From Actinomycetota bacterium (GTDB lineage Bacteria; Actinomycetota; Actinomycetes; Nanopelagicales; Nanopelagicaceae), in NCBI GenBank assembly GCA_005800815.1, contig SYEK01000036.1, forward strand, positions 1 to 64,000: a stretch of 64,000 bases of DNA, read 5' to 3'. A program made the position numbers and the translations under genes. The notes under the pieces were generated by a model that was given only the letters and a program-made list of their open reading frames with translations, was not told the DNA's origin and did no database searches. Of the stretch, positions 34,153-45,521 are shown piece after piece; positions within the stretch are counted from its first letter, which is position 1; every line of letters starts with the position of its first letter.

Positions 34153-37001
34153 GTATCGAGAAGTTAGTAGTGCGCGGTGCTCGTGAGCATAATCTCAAAA
34201 ATGTCTCCATCGATCTTCCTCGTAACGCTCTTATCGTCTTTACTGGCCTATCAGGTTCAGGAAAATCCTCCCTGGCCTTTGACACCATCTTCGCTGAGGG
34301 CCAGCGCAGATATGTGGAATCACTCTCAGCTTATGCCCGTCAATTTCTCGGCCAAATGGATAAACCTGATGTGGATTTCATTGAGGGTCTATCCCCAGCA
34401 GTCTCAATCGATCAAAAATCGACTAACCGCAATCCGCGTTCTACTGTTGGAACAATTACCGAAGTGTATGACTATCTTCGTCTGCTTTTTGCTCGAGCAG
34501 GACGGCCACACTGTCCATCATGTGGAAAGGCCGTTTCCCGTCAGTCGCCACAACAGATAGTCGATCAGATATTAGCGATGCCACCGACGACGAAATTCCA
34601 GGTTCTTGCACCGGTGATTCGGGCTCGCAAAGGCGAATTTATGGATCTCTTCACCGAGTTGATCACCCAAGGATATTCTCGGGCTCGTGTTGATGGTCAA
34701 GTCGTTGCTTTGAGCGAGGTACCTAAGTTAAAGAAACAGGAAAAGCACAGTATCGAGGTCGTTATCGACCGCCTGAGCGCAAAAGTTGAGAGTAAAACCC
34801 GTCTGACAGATTCGATTGAGACGGCACTTCGTTTAGCCTCTGGAATCGTGATATTGGATTTTGTTGATTCTCAATTGGCAGATAAGGAGAGAACATTTAG
34901 CGAACACCTGGCCTGTCATGAATGCAATCTCTCTTTTGAAGAGTTAGAGCCACGCTCCTTTTCTTTCAACTCACCATTCGGTGCATGCCCTGAATGTTCA
35001 GGGATTGGAACAAAGTTAGAGGTTGATGAGGAGCTCATCATTCCCGACGATTCGATCTCGATTAATGATGGTGCGATTGCACCATGGTCGGGCGGTCAAT
35101 CATCTGATTATTTCATTCGGCTTTTGGAGGCTCTAGCTAAAGACATGCCCTTCTCTCTCGATGTTCCTTGGAAGAAGATCTCTGTGAAATCTCGTGAGGC
35201 GATTATCAATGGCTATGAGTACGAGATAAAGATGAGGTACAAAGGTCGCTACGGCACCAAGAACTACACCACTGGCTTTGAGGGTGTCGTTCCATTTATC
35301 CATCGACGTCATAGTGAGACCGATAGTGATTACAGCCGCGACAAGTACGAGGCGTACATGCGCCAGATCCCCTGTCAAATCTGTAATGGCGCCAGACTCA
35401 AACCTGAGGTTTTAGCAGTGACCATCGGTCAAAAGAATATCTCCGAGATAACTGAGCTCTCGATCTCTGAGTGCGCCACTTTCCTCAAAAACATCAAACT
35501 TTCCAAGCGTGAGGGCCAGATCGCCGAACGCGTCATGAAAGAGGTCAATGCCCGTCTTGGCTTTCTCCTTGATGTTGGTTTAGATTATTTATCGTTAGCC
35601 CGACCAGCTGCCACGCTCTCAGGTGGAGAGGCACAGCGCATCCGCTTGGCTACACAGATCGGAAGCGGTCTCGTAGGGGTCCTCTATGTATTGGATGAGC
35701 CAAGTATCGGTCTGCATCAGCGCGATAATCGACGTCTGATCGAGACTCTTACTCACCTGCGTGATTTGGGCAATACCTTGATCGTCGTCGAGCATGATGA
35801 GGAGACGATACGTACCGCGGACTGGATCGTAGATATCGGGCCCGGCGCAGGAGAACATGGTGGCCATATTGTCGTCTCGGGTAGTTATGAGGAGCTCATC
35901 GCCTCCAAAGAGTCGATTACGGGCGCTTATCTCTCTGGTCAAAAATCGATTGCGACCCCAACTAGCCGTCGTCCGATTGAGAGCAAGCGAGTTTTGACTG
36001 TCAAGGGAGCCAAAGAGAACAACCTGAAAGATATCGATGTAACGATTCCGCTTGGTGTCTTCGTCTCTGTCACTGGGGTAAGTGGCTCAGGAAAATCGAC
36101 CTTGATAAATGAAATTTTGTATACGGTCCTGGCCAATAAGCTCAATGGAGCCCGACTAGTGCCAGGGCGCCATCGAAGTGTGAGTGGAGTTGATCTGCTC
36201 GATAAAGTCGTCCACGTCGATCAATCACCTATTGGGCGTACACCTCGATCGAATCCAGCGACATATACAGGTCTCTTTGACAAAGTTCGAGCCCTTTTCT
36301 CCGAGACCACCGAGGCAAAGATACGTGGCTATAGTCAGGGTAGATTCTCATTCAACGTCAAGGGCGGCCGTTGCGAGAACTGCACTGGTGATGGCACCAT
36401 CACAATAGAGATGAACTTTCTGCCAGATGTCTATGTTCCATGTGAGGTTTGCCATGGGGCCCGCTATAACCGTGAGACTCTTGAGGTACATTACAAGGGT
36501 AAAACCATCGCCGATGTCCTGAGTATGCCGATAGAACAGGCTCTCTCATTTTTTGAATCAGTTCCCACGATTGCAAGGTTTCTCAAGACACTCAATGACG
36601 TAGGCCTGGGCTATGTGCGCCTTGGCCAATCGGCTCCCACCCTTTCTGGGGGGGAGGCCCAACGGGTCAAACTTGCCACCGAGCTTCAACGCCGCTCGAC
36701 GGGGCGGACTATCTATGTTCTCGATGAGCCAACGACTGGACTGCACTTTGAAGATGTCAGCAAACTTCTCACCGTTCTCAATCGTCTTGTGGATACTGGT
36801 AACACTGTTGTCGTGATTGAACACAACTTAGATGTCATCAAGTGCTCGGATTGGGTGATCGATATGGGTCCCGAGGGTGGATTCAGGGGTGGCTTGGTAG
36901 TGGCCGAAGGAACTCCTGAAACTGTGGCGAAGGTGGCTACAAGTTATACAGGTCAGTACTTGGCACCGATGCTCAAACATAATCGAAAAGTCTCAGCTTA
37001 G
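34149..37001 (+). CDS. uvrA: UvrABC excinuclease subunit A
   Basis: Damage-sensing ABC-type ATPase of nucleotide excision repair. 950 residues. First ATPase half with [14 protein letters not shown] and zinc motifs (CPSCGK, CHECN...CPECSG), UvrB-binding region, signature [12 protein letters not shown], and Walker [15 protein letters not shown]; second half with [12 protein letters not shown], zinc motif CENCTGDG...[22 protein letters not shown] and [14 protein letters not shown]. All expected elements are intact. Followed 10 bases later by uvrC. Confidence 0.98.
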   Translation: MSIEKLVVRGAREHNLKNVSIDLPRNALIVFTGLSGSGKSSLAFDTIFAEGQRRYVESLSAYARQFLGQMDKPDVDFIEGLSPAVSIDQKSTNRNPRSTVGTITEVYDYLRLLFARAGRPHCPSCGKAVSRQSPQQIVDQILAMPPTTKFQVLAPVIRARKGEFMDLFTELITQGYSRARVDGQVVALSEVPKLKKQEKHSIEVVIDRLSAKVESKTRLTDSIETALRLASGIVILDFVDSQLADKERTFSEHLACHECNLSFEELEPRSFSFNSPFGACPECSGIGTKLEVDEELIIPDDSISINDGAIAPWSGGQSSDYFIRLLEALAKDMPFSLDVPWKKISVKSREAIINGYEYEIKMRYKGRYGTKNYTTGFEGVVPFIHRRHSETDSDYSRDKYEAYMRQIPCQICNGARLKPEVLAVTIGQKNISEITELSISECATFLKNIKLSKREGQIAERVMKEVNARLGFLLDVGLDYLSLARPAATLSGGEAQRIRLATQIGSGLVGVLYVLDEPSIGLHQRDNRRLIETLTHLRDLGNTLIVVEHDEETIRTADWIVDIGPGAGEHGGHIVVSGSYEELIASKESITGAYLSGQKSIATPTSRRPIESKRVLTVKGAKENNLKDIDVTIPLGVFVSVTGVSGSGKSTLINEILYTVLANKLNGARLVPGRHRSVSGVDLLDKVVHVDQSPIGRTPRSNPATYTGLFDKVRALFSETTEAKIRGYSQGRFSFNVKGGRCENCTGDGTITIEMNFLPDVYVPCEVCHGARYNRETLEVHYKGKTIADVLSMPIEQALSFFESVPTIARFLKTLNDVGLGYVRLGQSAPTLSGGEAQRVKLATELQRRSTGRTIYVLDEPTTGLHFEDVSKLLTVLNRLVDTGNTVVVIEHNLDVIKCSDWVIDMGPEGGFRGGLVVAEGTPETVAKVATSYTGQYLAPMLKHNRKVSA

Positions 37002-37011
37002 AGGCACTGTA

Positions 37012-38931
37012 ATGGCAGATCCGCATAGTTATAGACCAACCAATATCCCTGAACTTCCTGGCGTCTATCGTTTTTATAATGAAGCTGAGAAAGTCATCTA
37101 TGTGGGTAAGGCAAAGAATCTAAAAAATAGGGTGAGCAGTTACTTTCAAAGCAATCTCGCCACTAAGACAAATCGAATGGTCCATGAGGCGGTCCGGGTC
37201 GAATGGACGATTGTTGCAACAGAGGTTGAGGCCCTTGCCCTAGAGTTTGCTTGGATAAAGCAGTACAACCCCCACTACAATGTGCAGTTTCGTGATGACA
37301 AATCCTATCCATACTTAGCAGTGAGCATTAAAGATGATTTTCCACGTATCTTCATCACACGTAAATCAAAGTTGCCCGGGATCAAGTACTTTGGGCCTTT
37401 TTCACACACGTGGGCGCTGCGAAATACTTTTGATGTCATTTTAAAGGTCTTCCCCATCCGCTCATGCTCGAGCGCTAACTTCGAGAGAGCACGCAAGAGC
37501 AAGAGACAGTGCTTATTGGGCGATATTGGAAAGTGTGCAGCACCTTGTGTGGATTGGATCTCAAAGGATGAACATCACTCTTTGGCCAATCGTTTGGTCG
37601 ATTTTATGACAGAGGGGAGCACCGATATCATCCCAACCCTTGAGCGTGAGATGCAGTTGGCATCTGATAAGGACGAGTTTGAGCGTGCTATAAAGATCCG
37701 TGATTCGATTAGCGCTATCAAGCGCTCTCAGGAGAGTACTGATGCGATATGGCCACAAAATCTGAGCGCTGATCTCATCGCGATCCATCACGACGGGGCC
37801 CATGCTGCGGGTTCGATTTTTGTTGTCCGCCTTGGAGCAATCAAAGGGTCGCGCTCCTGGATCGTAGATCAATCCAAAACTCTCGAGGGCGATGATGAGT
37901 TGACCTCTCTATTCTCCTCCATCTATGGACAGGCCGCCCCCAACGATGTGCCCTCTGAGATTCTTCTCAATGAAAGACCTGCAGATGCACCCGCTCTCGA
38001 AAGCTGGCTATCAGGTATCCGAGGTGCCCCAGTTGTCATCAAGGTGCCTGCACGGGGGGAGAAAGTCGAACTTCTTTCGACGGTAAAGCGTAATGCTCAG
38101 TACTCTCTGATTCAATATCTGAGCAAGCGCTCCAGTGATGCTGCAGTAAGTGGCAAAGCATTGATTGAGATCGAGGAGCTATTAGATCTTATTAAAACCC
38201 CGTTGCGTATTGAATGTTTTGATATCTCTAATATCTCTGGAACATCCGTAGTTGCCTCAATGGTCGTCTTTGAGGATGGAATGGTGAAGAAGAGTGAGTA
38301 TCGGCGCTTCATCATCGATACGAGCGAGGGTTTTGACGATACTCGGGCGATGTATCAAGTAATCACTCGCAGATTGAAGCGGCTCTTAGATGATCGTAAA
38401 GAGAACGCTGCTGAGGTTGCCGAGCTTGGTGGTAAACCGAGTAAGTTCGCATACCCTCCTCAATTGATAGTGGTAGATGGCGGACTTCCACAGGTCAATG
38501 CCGCAGCGCGAGCATTAAGTGATCTGGGGATCTCGGATATAGCCCTATGTGGATTGGCAAAGAGGTTAGAGGAGGTCTGGCTGCCAGGATCTGTGCATCC
38601 TTTGATTCTGCCCCGCAGTAGCGAAGGTCTCTATCTACTCCAGCGAATTCGAGATGAAGCGCATCGCTTTGCAATCTCATTTCACCGCTCACGTCGCTCA
38701 AAAGTCATGCTGGAATCAGTTCTAGATGAGGTCCCCCAACTCGGACAAGCACGTCGTAACGCCCTTCTTGCGCGCTTTGGCTCGGTGGCGGCGATAAGGA
38801 GGGCCAGCCGAGAAGATATTGCAGCAACGCCAGGTATCGGCGTAAAAATCGCCGATTTAATCGGGAGCCACCTTGAGGCAATTGCAACACAGAAGGTCAA
38901 CGTTGAGACCGGAGAGATAACCCGTGATTAG
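37012..38931 (+). CDS. uvrC: UvrABC excinuclease subunit C
   Basis: Makes both incisions in nucleotide excision repair. 639 residues: N-terminal GIY-YIG nuclease (LPGVYRFYNEAEKVIYVGKAKNLKNR), cysteine region CLLGDIGKCAAPC, UVR motif about residue 205-240, RNase H-like nuclease domain starting RIECFDISNISGTSVVASMVVFEDG, and C-terminal helix-hairpin-helix (LLARFGSVAAIRRASREDIAATPGIG). GAGG at 37001-37004 is its ribosome site. uvrB, uvrA and uvrC lie together here, which lets the whole incision machine be co-expressed. Confidence 0.97.
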   Translation: MADPHSYRPTNIPELPGVYRFYNEAEKVIYVGKAKNLKNRVSSYFQSNLATKTNRMVHEAVRVEWTIVATEVEALALEFAWIKQYNPHYNVQFRDDKSYPYLAVSIKDDFPRIFITRKSKLPGIKYFGPFSHTWALRNTFDVILKVFPIRSCSSANFERARKSKRQCLLGDIGKCAAPCVDWISKDEHHSLANRLVDFMTEGSTDIIPTLEREMQLASDKDEFERAIKIRDSISAIKRSQESTDAIWPQNLSADLIAIHHDGAHAAGSIFVVRLGAIKGSRSWIVDQSKTLEGDDELTSLFSSIYGQAAPNDVPSEILLNERPADAPALESWLSGIRGAPVVIKVPARGEKVELLSTVKRNAQYSLIQYLSKRSSDAAVSGKALIEIEELLDLIKTPLRIECFDISNISGTSVVASMVVFEDGMVKKSEYRRFIIDTSEGFDDTRAMYQVITRRLKRLLDDRKENAAEVAELGGKPSKFAYPPQLIVVDGGLPQVNAAARALSDLGISDIALCGLAKRLEEVWLPGSVHPLILPRSSEGLYLLQRIRDEAHRFAISFHRSRRSKVMLESVLDEVPQLGQARRNALLARFGSVAAIRRASREDIAATPGIGVKIADLIGSHLEAIATQKVNVETGEITRD

Positions 38932-38963
38932 AGGGTGCTTGACAGGTATAAGAGGATTACATT

Positions 38964-39827
38964 GTGAATGAGAGCGAGATCTTAGTTCTGACAGGGATGT
39001 CAGGTGCCGGTCGTTCAACTGCGGCTCATGCTCTAGAGGATCTAGGTTGGCATGTTGTGGATAATTTGCCACCATCGTTACTACCTGCGCTAGTGGCTCA
39101 AGGGGGAGGTCCTGAGGGTAAAGAGTATGCAGTCGTAGTCGATGTCAGAGGTGGCCATTTCTTTGATGAGCTCATGAGTGGCTTAGATGCGCTCAAGAGG
39201 GCGGGCTCGGTATATCGCTTGATCTTCCTTGATGCTACAGATCAGGCCTTGGTCCAACGATTTGAATCTACTAGACGGCCACACCCTTTGCAGGAGAGTG
39301 ATCGGATTGTCGATGGGATCACCAGAGAGCGGATGAAATTAGATGAGATCAGATCCCACTGTGATCTGACCATAGATACAAGTAATTTGAACGTACATCA
39401 ATTAGAGAAACGAATAGGTGAGATATTTGGTGCAGGTAAAACCGAGGGCATTCGAATTAATGTCCTGTCTTTCGGCTATAAATTTGGAATTCCTGTTGAC
39501 GCAGATCTGGTTTTGGATTGTCGATTCATCCCAAATCCGCACTGGATTCCCGAGCTACGACCTCTGACAGGTCTGACACCGCAGGTGAGTGGAAAAGTGT
39601 TGAATAGCCCTGGAGTACGCGATTTCATACTTCAGTATGTTGACTTAGTTACAACCATGATCCCTGGATATTTGAATGAAGGTAGGAAGTATCTAACGAT
39701 AGCTATCGGTTGCACAGGGGGTAAACACCGCAGTGTGGTGCTCACTCAGGAGATCTCCAAAGGGTTGAATTCGACCAGTAACTTGATATCGGCCTATCCA
39801 ACTCATCGTGATGTGGGGCGCGAATAA
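38964..39827 (+). CDS. rapZ: RapZ-like nucleotide-binding protein
   Basis: 287 residues with Walker A LTGMSGAGRSTAAHALED, Walker B-like VVDVRGG, and a C-terminal domain with NVLSFGYKFGIP, LVLDCRFIPNPHW and AIGCTGGKHRSVVL. In E. coli RapZ is an RNA adaptor sensing amino-sugar supply; in actinobacteria its role is less clear. GTG start at 38964 has GAGGA seven bases upstream. A TTGACA (38939-38944) is present, but I see no partner -10. First gene of the conserved rapZ-yvcK-whiA trio. Confidence 0.93.
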   Translation: MNESEILVLTGMSGAGRSTAAHALEDLGWHVVDNLPPSLLPALVAQGGGPEGKEYAVVVDVRGGHFFDELMSGLDALKRAGSVYRLIFLDATDQALVQRFESTRRPHPLQESDRIVDGITRERMKLDEIRSHCDLTIDTSNLNVHQLEKRIGEIFGAGKTEGIRINVLSFGYKFGIPVDADLVLDCRFIPNPHWIPELRPLTGLTPQVSGKVLNSPGVRDFILQYVDLVTTMIPGYLNEGRKYLTIAIGCTGGKHRSVVLTQEISKGLNSTSNLISAYPTHRDVGRE

Positions 39828-39829
39828 CG

Positions 39830-40774
39830 GTGAGTAAGGTTGTTGCACTCGGTGGCGGTCATGGATTAGCGGCAACGCTATCGGCCCTACGTACAATAAC
39901 AAATGAGATAACCGCAATCGTGACCGTCGCAGATAATGGTGGCTCAAGTGGACGGCTGCGCCAGGAGTTTGAAATCTTTCCACCCGGAGATCTACGCATG
40001 GCCTTGGCCGCTCTCTGCGCTGATGACGATTGGGGCCGCACCTGGGCAAAGATCATGCAACATCGTTTTGTGAGTACAGGAGCACTCGATGGTCATGCGA
40101 TGGGGAACCTATTGCTGGCCTCACTGTGGAGCGAGGACGAGGATCCCGTCATTGGCTTAGATCGCGTTGGTTCCTTATTAAAGGTAGTCGGACGTGTCCT
40201 ACCTATGGCCGCCGTCCCGCTGGACATCGAGGCAACCTTCATCACCTCAACCGGTCGGATAGTTGTCAAGGGTCAAACAGAGGTTGCAACTGCCAAAGGG
40301 CGCATCGAATCCTTGCGTCTTATTCCCGAAGCTCCTGCGGCTCGAATGGAGGCGCTCACGGCTATAAGAGTTGCAGACTGGATCACGATGGGTCCGGGCT
40401 CTTGGTTTTCAAGTGTGATGCCACATCTTTTAGTTCCTATGCAGGTGGATGCACTCTCGCGCAGCAAGGCAAAAAAGATATTAATTCTCAACTTGGATGC
40501 CCACACACATACAGTAGGGGATGAGTTTGCTGGCTCAACACCTGAGGAACATCTTGAACTCTTTGCCGCCTATGCCCCAGAGGTCTCGATCGATTATTTT
40601 CTCGTCGATAAATCTGTGGTACGTAATCACAGCGCTCTAGCCCAGATAGCGCGAACACTTGGTGGGCAGGTGGTTGCAGTGGATATACGTAAGGCCCCAG
40701 GAAGCGTGCATCACGATGTAAGGCAATTAGGCCTTCATTTGAGCCACATTATGCGTCAAAGTTTGATTGGATAG
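39830..40774 (+). CDS. yvcK: YvcK/GlmR/CofD-like protein
   Basis: 314 residues. N-terminal [14 protein letters not shown] nucleotide-sugar loop, [28 protein letters not shown], and [16 protein letters not shown]. The family is related to the CofD phosphotransferase; in Firmicutes it binds UDP-GlcNAc and links carbon status to cell-wall synthesis. GTG start two bases after rapZ. The frame ends just upstream of whiA, so the three are one transcript. Confidence 0.93.
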   Translation: MSKVVALGGGHGLAATLSALRTITNEITAIVTVADNGGSSGRLRQEFEIFPPGDLRMALAALCADDDWGRTWAKIMQHRFVSTGALDGHAMGNLLLASLWSEDEDPVIGLDRVGSLLKVVGRVLPMAAVPLDIEATFITSTGRIVVKGQTEVATAKGRIESLRLIPEAPAARMEALTAIRVADWITMGPGSWFSSVMPHLLVPMQVDALSRSKAKKILILNLDAHTHTVGDEFAGSTPEEHLELFAAYAPEVSIDYFLVDKSVVRNHSALAQIARTLGGQVVAVDIRKAPGSVHHDVRQLGLHLSHIMRQSLIG

Positions 40775-40778
40775 GCCT

Positions 40779-41756
40779 ATGGCAATGACAGCATCGGTCA
40801 AAGATGAGCTCAGTCGTATCTCGATCACCAAACCATGTTGCCGCAAAGCAGAGGTCTCCTCTCTTTTGCGATTTGCAGGAGGGCTGCATATCGCTTCAGG
40901 AAAAATTCTCATTGAGGTCGAACTCGATACTTCACAGAGTGCCCGTCGCCTTCGAAAAGATATCGCTGATATTTATGGGCACGATGCAGATTTAGCCGTC
41001 CTTTCATCTGGTGGATTACGCAAAGGCTCCCGCTATGTTGTCCGAGTTACAGAGGCGGGGGATTCACTGGCACGTCAAACAGGTTTAGTGGATTCACATG
41101 GCCGTCCCGTGCGAGGCCTACCGCCTCAGGTTGTCTCTGCGGCGATCTGTGACTCAGAGGCGGCTTGGCGTGGAGCCTTCATTGCACATGGATCATTGAC
41201 TGAGCCCGGGCGCTCATCCTCTCTTGAGATTACCTGTCCAGGACCAGAGGCCGCCTTAGCACTCGTCGGGGCCGCCCGCCGTATGGGGATTGTCGCTAAG
41301 GCCCGTGAGGTACGTGGTGTTGATCGTGTCGTAATCCGCGATGGCGATGCAATCGGTGTGCTTCTGACTCGACTTGGCGCACACGAATCGGTGCTGGCCT
41401 GGGAAGAGCGCAGGATGCGCCGCGAGGTCCGTGCAACTGCAAATCGTCTGGCAAATTTTGATGATGCAAATCTTCGGCGCTCTGCTCGCGCAGCAGTCGC
41501 TGCCTCTGCCCGGGTGGCGCGTGCGATGGAGATTCTTGGTCCAACTATCCCTGAACATTTAAAGGAGGCTGGAGAGCTACGTATCAATCATGGTCAAGCA
41601 TCCTTAGAAGAGCTCGGCTCGCTGGCTATTCCACCGATGACTAAGGATGCGATCGCAGGTCGTATCCGAAGGTTGTTAGCGATGGCCGATAAGCGTGCAT
41701 CAGATCTTGGTATCCCCGATACCGAAAGTGGACTCTCACCTGATTTACTGAATTAA
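40779..41756 (+). CDS. whiA: WhiA, DNA-binding developmental regulator
   Basis: 325 residues. N-terminal LAGLIDADG-like domains (starting [14 protein letters not shown], then [19 protein letters not shown], and [24 protein letters not shown]) and a C-terminal helix-turn-helix (about 235-315: [35 protein letters not shown]). In Streptomyces it partners with WhiB for sporulation genes; in non-sporulating relatives it is linked to division and metabolism. ATG at 40779 follows the yvcK stop by four bases; an in-frame TTG further upstream is less likely. Confidence 0.95.
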   Translation: MAMTASVKDELSRISITKPCCRKAEVSSLLRFAGGLHIASGKILIEVELDTSQSARRLRKDIADIYGHDADLAVLSSGGLRKGSRYVVRVTEAGDSLARQTGLVDSHGRPVRGLPPQVVSAAICDSEAAWRGAFIAHGSLTEPGRSSSLEITCPGPEAALALVGAARRMGIVAKAREVRGVDRVVIRDGDAIGVLLTRLGAHESVLAWEERRMRREVRATANRLANFDDANLRRSARAAVAASARVARAMEILGPTIPEHLKEAGELRINHGQASLEELGSLAIPPMTKDAIAGRIRRLLAMADKRASDLGIPDTESGLSPDLLN

Positions 41757-41778
41757 TCTCTCCATTTCTTGGAGAATT

Positions 41779-41846
41779 CAGGTGTTGGCCACTGATAGAC
41801 TCACTCTCAAGACCCCAATGTTGTGGCAGTTTTACTCCAACACCTG
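41779..41846 (+). promoter_or_regulatory. Inverted repeat flanking a candidate gap promoter
   Basis: CAGGTGTTGG (41779-41788) and its exact complement CCAACACCTG (41837-41846) are separated by 48 bases in the 132-base whiA-gap gap. TAGACT (41796-41801) is a possible -10 between the arms. Either a pair of operator half-sites or a long-range RNA stem. AAGGA at 41876-41880 is the ribosome site for gap. Nothing else is visible in the gap. Confidence 0.5.
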
Positions 41847-41873
41847 GGCATTTCCTCTTTGGCCCCTTAATGA

Positions 41874-42886
<1,013 letters not shown>

Positions 42887-42887
<1 letters not shown>

Positions 42888-44074
42888 TGCCAGCTCTCGC
42901 AGATTTTGATGTAGCCGGAAAGCGCGTCTTTCTTCGCTGTGATCTCAATGTTCCATTGAAAAATGGGGCGATAACAGATGATGGGCGAATCAGGGCGTCG
43001 CTTCCGACGATCCGATTGTTGCTCCAAAATGGTGGATCACTAGTAATAGCGGCCCACCTTGGCAGACCTAAGGGTGTTGTAGTTCCAAGCCTGTCACTTG
43101 CTCCTATTGCAAAACGTCTTGGAGAGCTTCTGGCTCAAGAAGTCATATTCACAAGTCAGCTCACTGGGGATGCGATCACCTCAAAGGCCCACTCGCTCAG
43201 GGCTGGTGAGATCCTGCTATTGGAAAACATCCGTTTCAACCCGGCTGAGACGAGTAAGGATGATGCACAGCGCGCAGATTTTGCCGCACAGTTGGCGCAG
43301 TTAGCCGATGTCTATGTAGGTGATGGATTTGGAGCGGTACATCGAAAACATACCTCGGTCTTTGATCTACCTCGTCTTTTGCCACACTGCGCTGGGCTTT
43401 TGGTAGCCGATGAGGTACAAACTCTGCGTAAATTAACGCAGAGCCCAGCGCGCCCTTACGGTGTTGTCTTGGGAGGAGCAAAGCTCTCGGATAAGTTAGG
43501 TGTCATAGAAAACCTTTTGGAAAAGGTAGATGTAATGGCCATAGGCGGGGGAATGGTCTTCACATTTCTTGCAGCACAGGGGCATCGGATTGGCACCTCC
43601 TTGCTCGAACCAGAGATGATCGATGTCGTCAAGGTATTGATTGCCAAGGCTCATAGAAGAGGTGTCAAGATTGTGCTCCCGACAGATATCGTCATAGCCC
43701 CGACATTTAGCGCAGATGCACCTCCTACCATCGTATCTGCAGATGCTATTCCACCTGATCAGATGGGTCTTGATATCGGTCCCATATCAGCGGCGTGCTT
43801 TGCCAATGAGATCGAGAAATGTGCAACGGTTTTTTGGAACGGACCGATGGGCGTCTTTGAGTTCGCTAATTTCTCGCATGGAACAAAGGTTGTCGCCTCT
43901 GCTATGACCAGAGTTTCGGGTATTTGTGTTGTCGGGGGAGGAGACTCGGCTGCGGCGGTGAGAGCCCTTGGCTTTGCAGACTCTGACTTCGGTTATATTT
44001 CTACCGGTGGTGGTGCATCACTGGAGTATCTAGAGGGCAAGGAACTTCCTGGCCTGAGCGCTTTAGGGTTTTAA
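42887..44074 (+). CDS. pgk: Phosphoglycerate kinase
   Basis: Makes ATP from 1,3-bisphosphoglycerate. 395 residues: [72 protein letters not shown], and the nucleotide-binding end [13 protein letters not shown]...[19 protein letters not shown]. One-base overlap with gap, and a strong AAGGAG leading to tpi ten bases downstream. Confidence 0.98.
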
Positions 44075-44084
44075 GGAGGCACTC

Positions 44085-44858
44085 ATGCGTAAACCACTGA
44101 TGGCCGGTAATTGGAAGATGAACTTGAATCATCTAGAGGCCATTGCCGTGGCTCAAAAGCTGGTCTACTCACTCAGTGATGCCGACTACGACGCTGTTGA
44201 TGTTGCTATCATCCCTCCCTTCACCGATATCCGCTCCATCCAGACCCTCGTAGATGGCGATCGCTTGCGCTTGACCTACGGTGCCCAAGATGTCTCACCT
44301 GAGGCAAGTGGAGCATTCACAGGGGATATCTCCGGTTCAATGCTCCATAAGCTCGGTTGCACGTATGTGTTGGTGGGACACTCAGAGCGCCGTGCAATCC
44401 ATGGTGAGAGTGACTCACTTGTTAATCGAAAGATGAAGGCGGCTCTTGCCCATGAGATGATGCCAATCATGTGCGTAGGTGAAGAGTTATCCGTACGCGA
44501 GTCAGGTGCTCATGTCAGTCATGTCATACGACAGATTCGGGCAGGCCTTGATTCCTTGACGAAACCTGAACTAAAAAAAATCGTGATCGCATATGAGCCC
44601 GTATGGGCGATTGGGACAGGAAAGGTGGCAACTCCAGAGGATGCCCAGGAGGTATGCGCGGCAATCCGTGAAGAGATCGAAAATATCGCCTCTGCCCAAA
44701 CCTCAGAGGCGATGCGCATCCTCTATGGGGGCTCGGTTAAATCCTCGAATGTAGGTGAGATGATGGCTCAGCCCGATGTTGATGGCGCTTTGATAGGTGG
44801 GGCGAGCCTAGATCCACAGGAGTTGGCCACTATCGTTAAGTTCTACGCGCAAGGCTAA
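44085..44858 (+). CDS. tpiA: Triose-phosphate isomerase
   Basis: Interconverts dihydroxyacetone phosphate and glyceraldehyde 3-phosphate. 257 residues: [10 protein letters not shown] (catalytic Lys, about residue 13), [11 protein letters not shown] with catalytic His, [17 protein letters not shown] with catalytic Glu in flexible loop 6, and [17 protein letters not shown] precedes the ATG. A small terminator-like hairpin follows. Confidence 0.98.
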   Translation: MRKPLMAGNWKMNLNHLEAIAVAQKLVYSLSDADYDAVDVAIIPPFTDIRSIQTLVDGDRLRLTYGAQDVSPEASGAFTGDISGSMLHKLGCTYVLVGHSERRAIHGESDSLVNRKMKAALAHEMMPIMCVGEELSVRESGAHVSHVIRQIRAGLDSLTKPELKKIVIAYEPVWAIGTGKVATPEDAQEVCAAIREEIENIASAQTSEAMRILYGGSVKSSNVGEMMAQPDVDGALIGGASLDPQELATIVKFYAQG

Positions 44859-44861
44859 GTC

Positions 44862-44878
44862 AAGGCCCTCGCCTTTTT
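44862..44878 (+). terminator. Small terminator-like hairpin after tpiA
   Basis: AAGGC (44862-44866), loop CCTC, GCCTT (44871-44875), then TTT. Short stem but correctly placed. A competing pairing CCCTC...GAGGG also exists. TATCCT at 44884-44889 just beyond may be a -10 box for secG. Confidence 0.4.
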
Positions 44879-44921
44879 GAGGGTATCCTGTCCCTCTAGG
44901 AAATCAAGGAGAACGTCCACC

Positions 44922-45149
44922 GTGAAATTGACTCTCTCAATCTTGCTCATCATCACTAGCGTTGTGATGATCTTGCTCGTCCTGCTCCATAAGGGCAAGG
45001 GCAGCGGACTCTCGGATCTTTTCGGTGGGGGTATCTCCTCGAACTATGGTGGCTCCTCGGTGGTAGAGCGAAATCTTGATCGCATTACTATCGTCGTTGG
45101 CGGCCTCTGGTTCGCACTCGTCGTGGCTCTTAGCCTGGTCCTTAAATAA
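44922..45149 (+). CDS. secG: Preprotein translocase subunit SecG
   Basis: 75-residue component of the SecYEG channel: helix about 3-20 (LTLSILLIITSVVMILLVLL), the loop HKGKGSGLSDLFGGG and helix about 50-72. GTG at 44922 gives the normal length with AAGGAG upstream (44906-44911); an in-frame earlier ATG would add an unlikely basic tail. It closes the gap-pgk-tpi-secG arrangement seen widely in actinobacteria. Confidence 0.95.
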   Translation: MKLTLSILLIITSVVMILLVLLHKGKGSGLSDLFGGGISSNYGGSSVVERNLDRITIVVGGLWFALVVALSLVLK

Positions 45150-45185
45150 ATTTCTCTCCACTTCAATCTCACAAAGGGGTAATGC

Positions 45186-45521
45186 ATGGCAAGTGCAATT
45201 CGCGGAAGCAGAGTGGGCGCAGGACCAATGGGGGAGGCAGAGCGCGGAGATTCGATCGCGCGTGCCTATGTCTCATATTTCTGCGCCAATCAGCATGAGG
45301 TGCGCCCATCCTTTGCCGTTGAGGAGACTGTTGTCATTCCAGCTGAGTGGGACTGTCCAAAGTGTGGACTACCGGCCGGACGCGATCGCAAAAATCCACC
45401 TAGTGCCATAAAAAATGAGCCTTATAAGACTCACCTTGCCTATGTAAAAGAGCGTCGCACAGATGCCGAAGGTGAGCGCTTGCTCGATGAGGCTCTACGC
45501 AGAATGCGCGGGGATGATTAA
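45186..45521 (+). CDS. rbpA: RNA polymerase-binding protein RbpA
   Basis: 111 residues. Actinobacteria-specific factor that binds sigma-A and stabilises the open complex at housekeeping promoters. N-terminal tail with IRGSRVGAGP, central beta domain with FCANQHEVRPSFA and CPKCGLPAG (cysteines positioned as in the RbpA core), then basic linker and C-terminal sigma-interacting helix (KTHLAYVKERRT...LLDEALRRMR). AAGGGG at 45174-45179 precedes the ATG. Its stop overlaps the convergent pgi stop. Confidence 0.96.
   Translation: MASAIRGSRVGAGPMGEAERGDSIARAYVSYFCANQHEVRPSFAVEETVVIPAEWDCPKCGLPAGRDRKNPPSAIKNEPYKTHLAYVKERRTDAEGERLLDEALRRMRGDD

Noticed and set aside
38939-38944. Perfect TTGACA before rapZ
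   Set aside because: No TANNNT at 16-18 bases downstream; the start codon lies only 19 bases after it. Not listed as a promoter.
41126-41587. 153-residue minus-strand frame opposite whiA
   Set aside because: Arg/Ala/Ser-rich shadow of a strongly coding plus-strand gene with no family motif, ribosome site or promoter; the same holds for other long antisense frames such as 5493-5921, 6182-6685 and 16129-16518.
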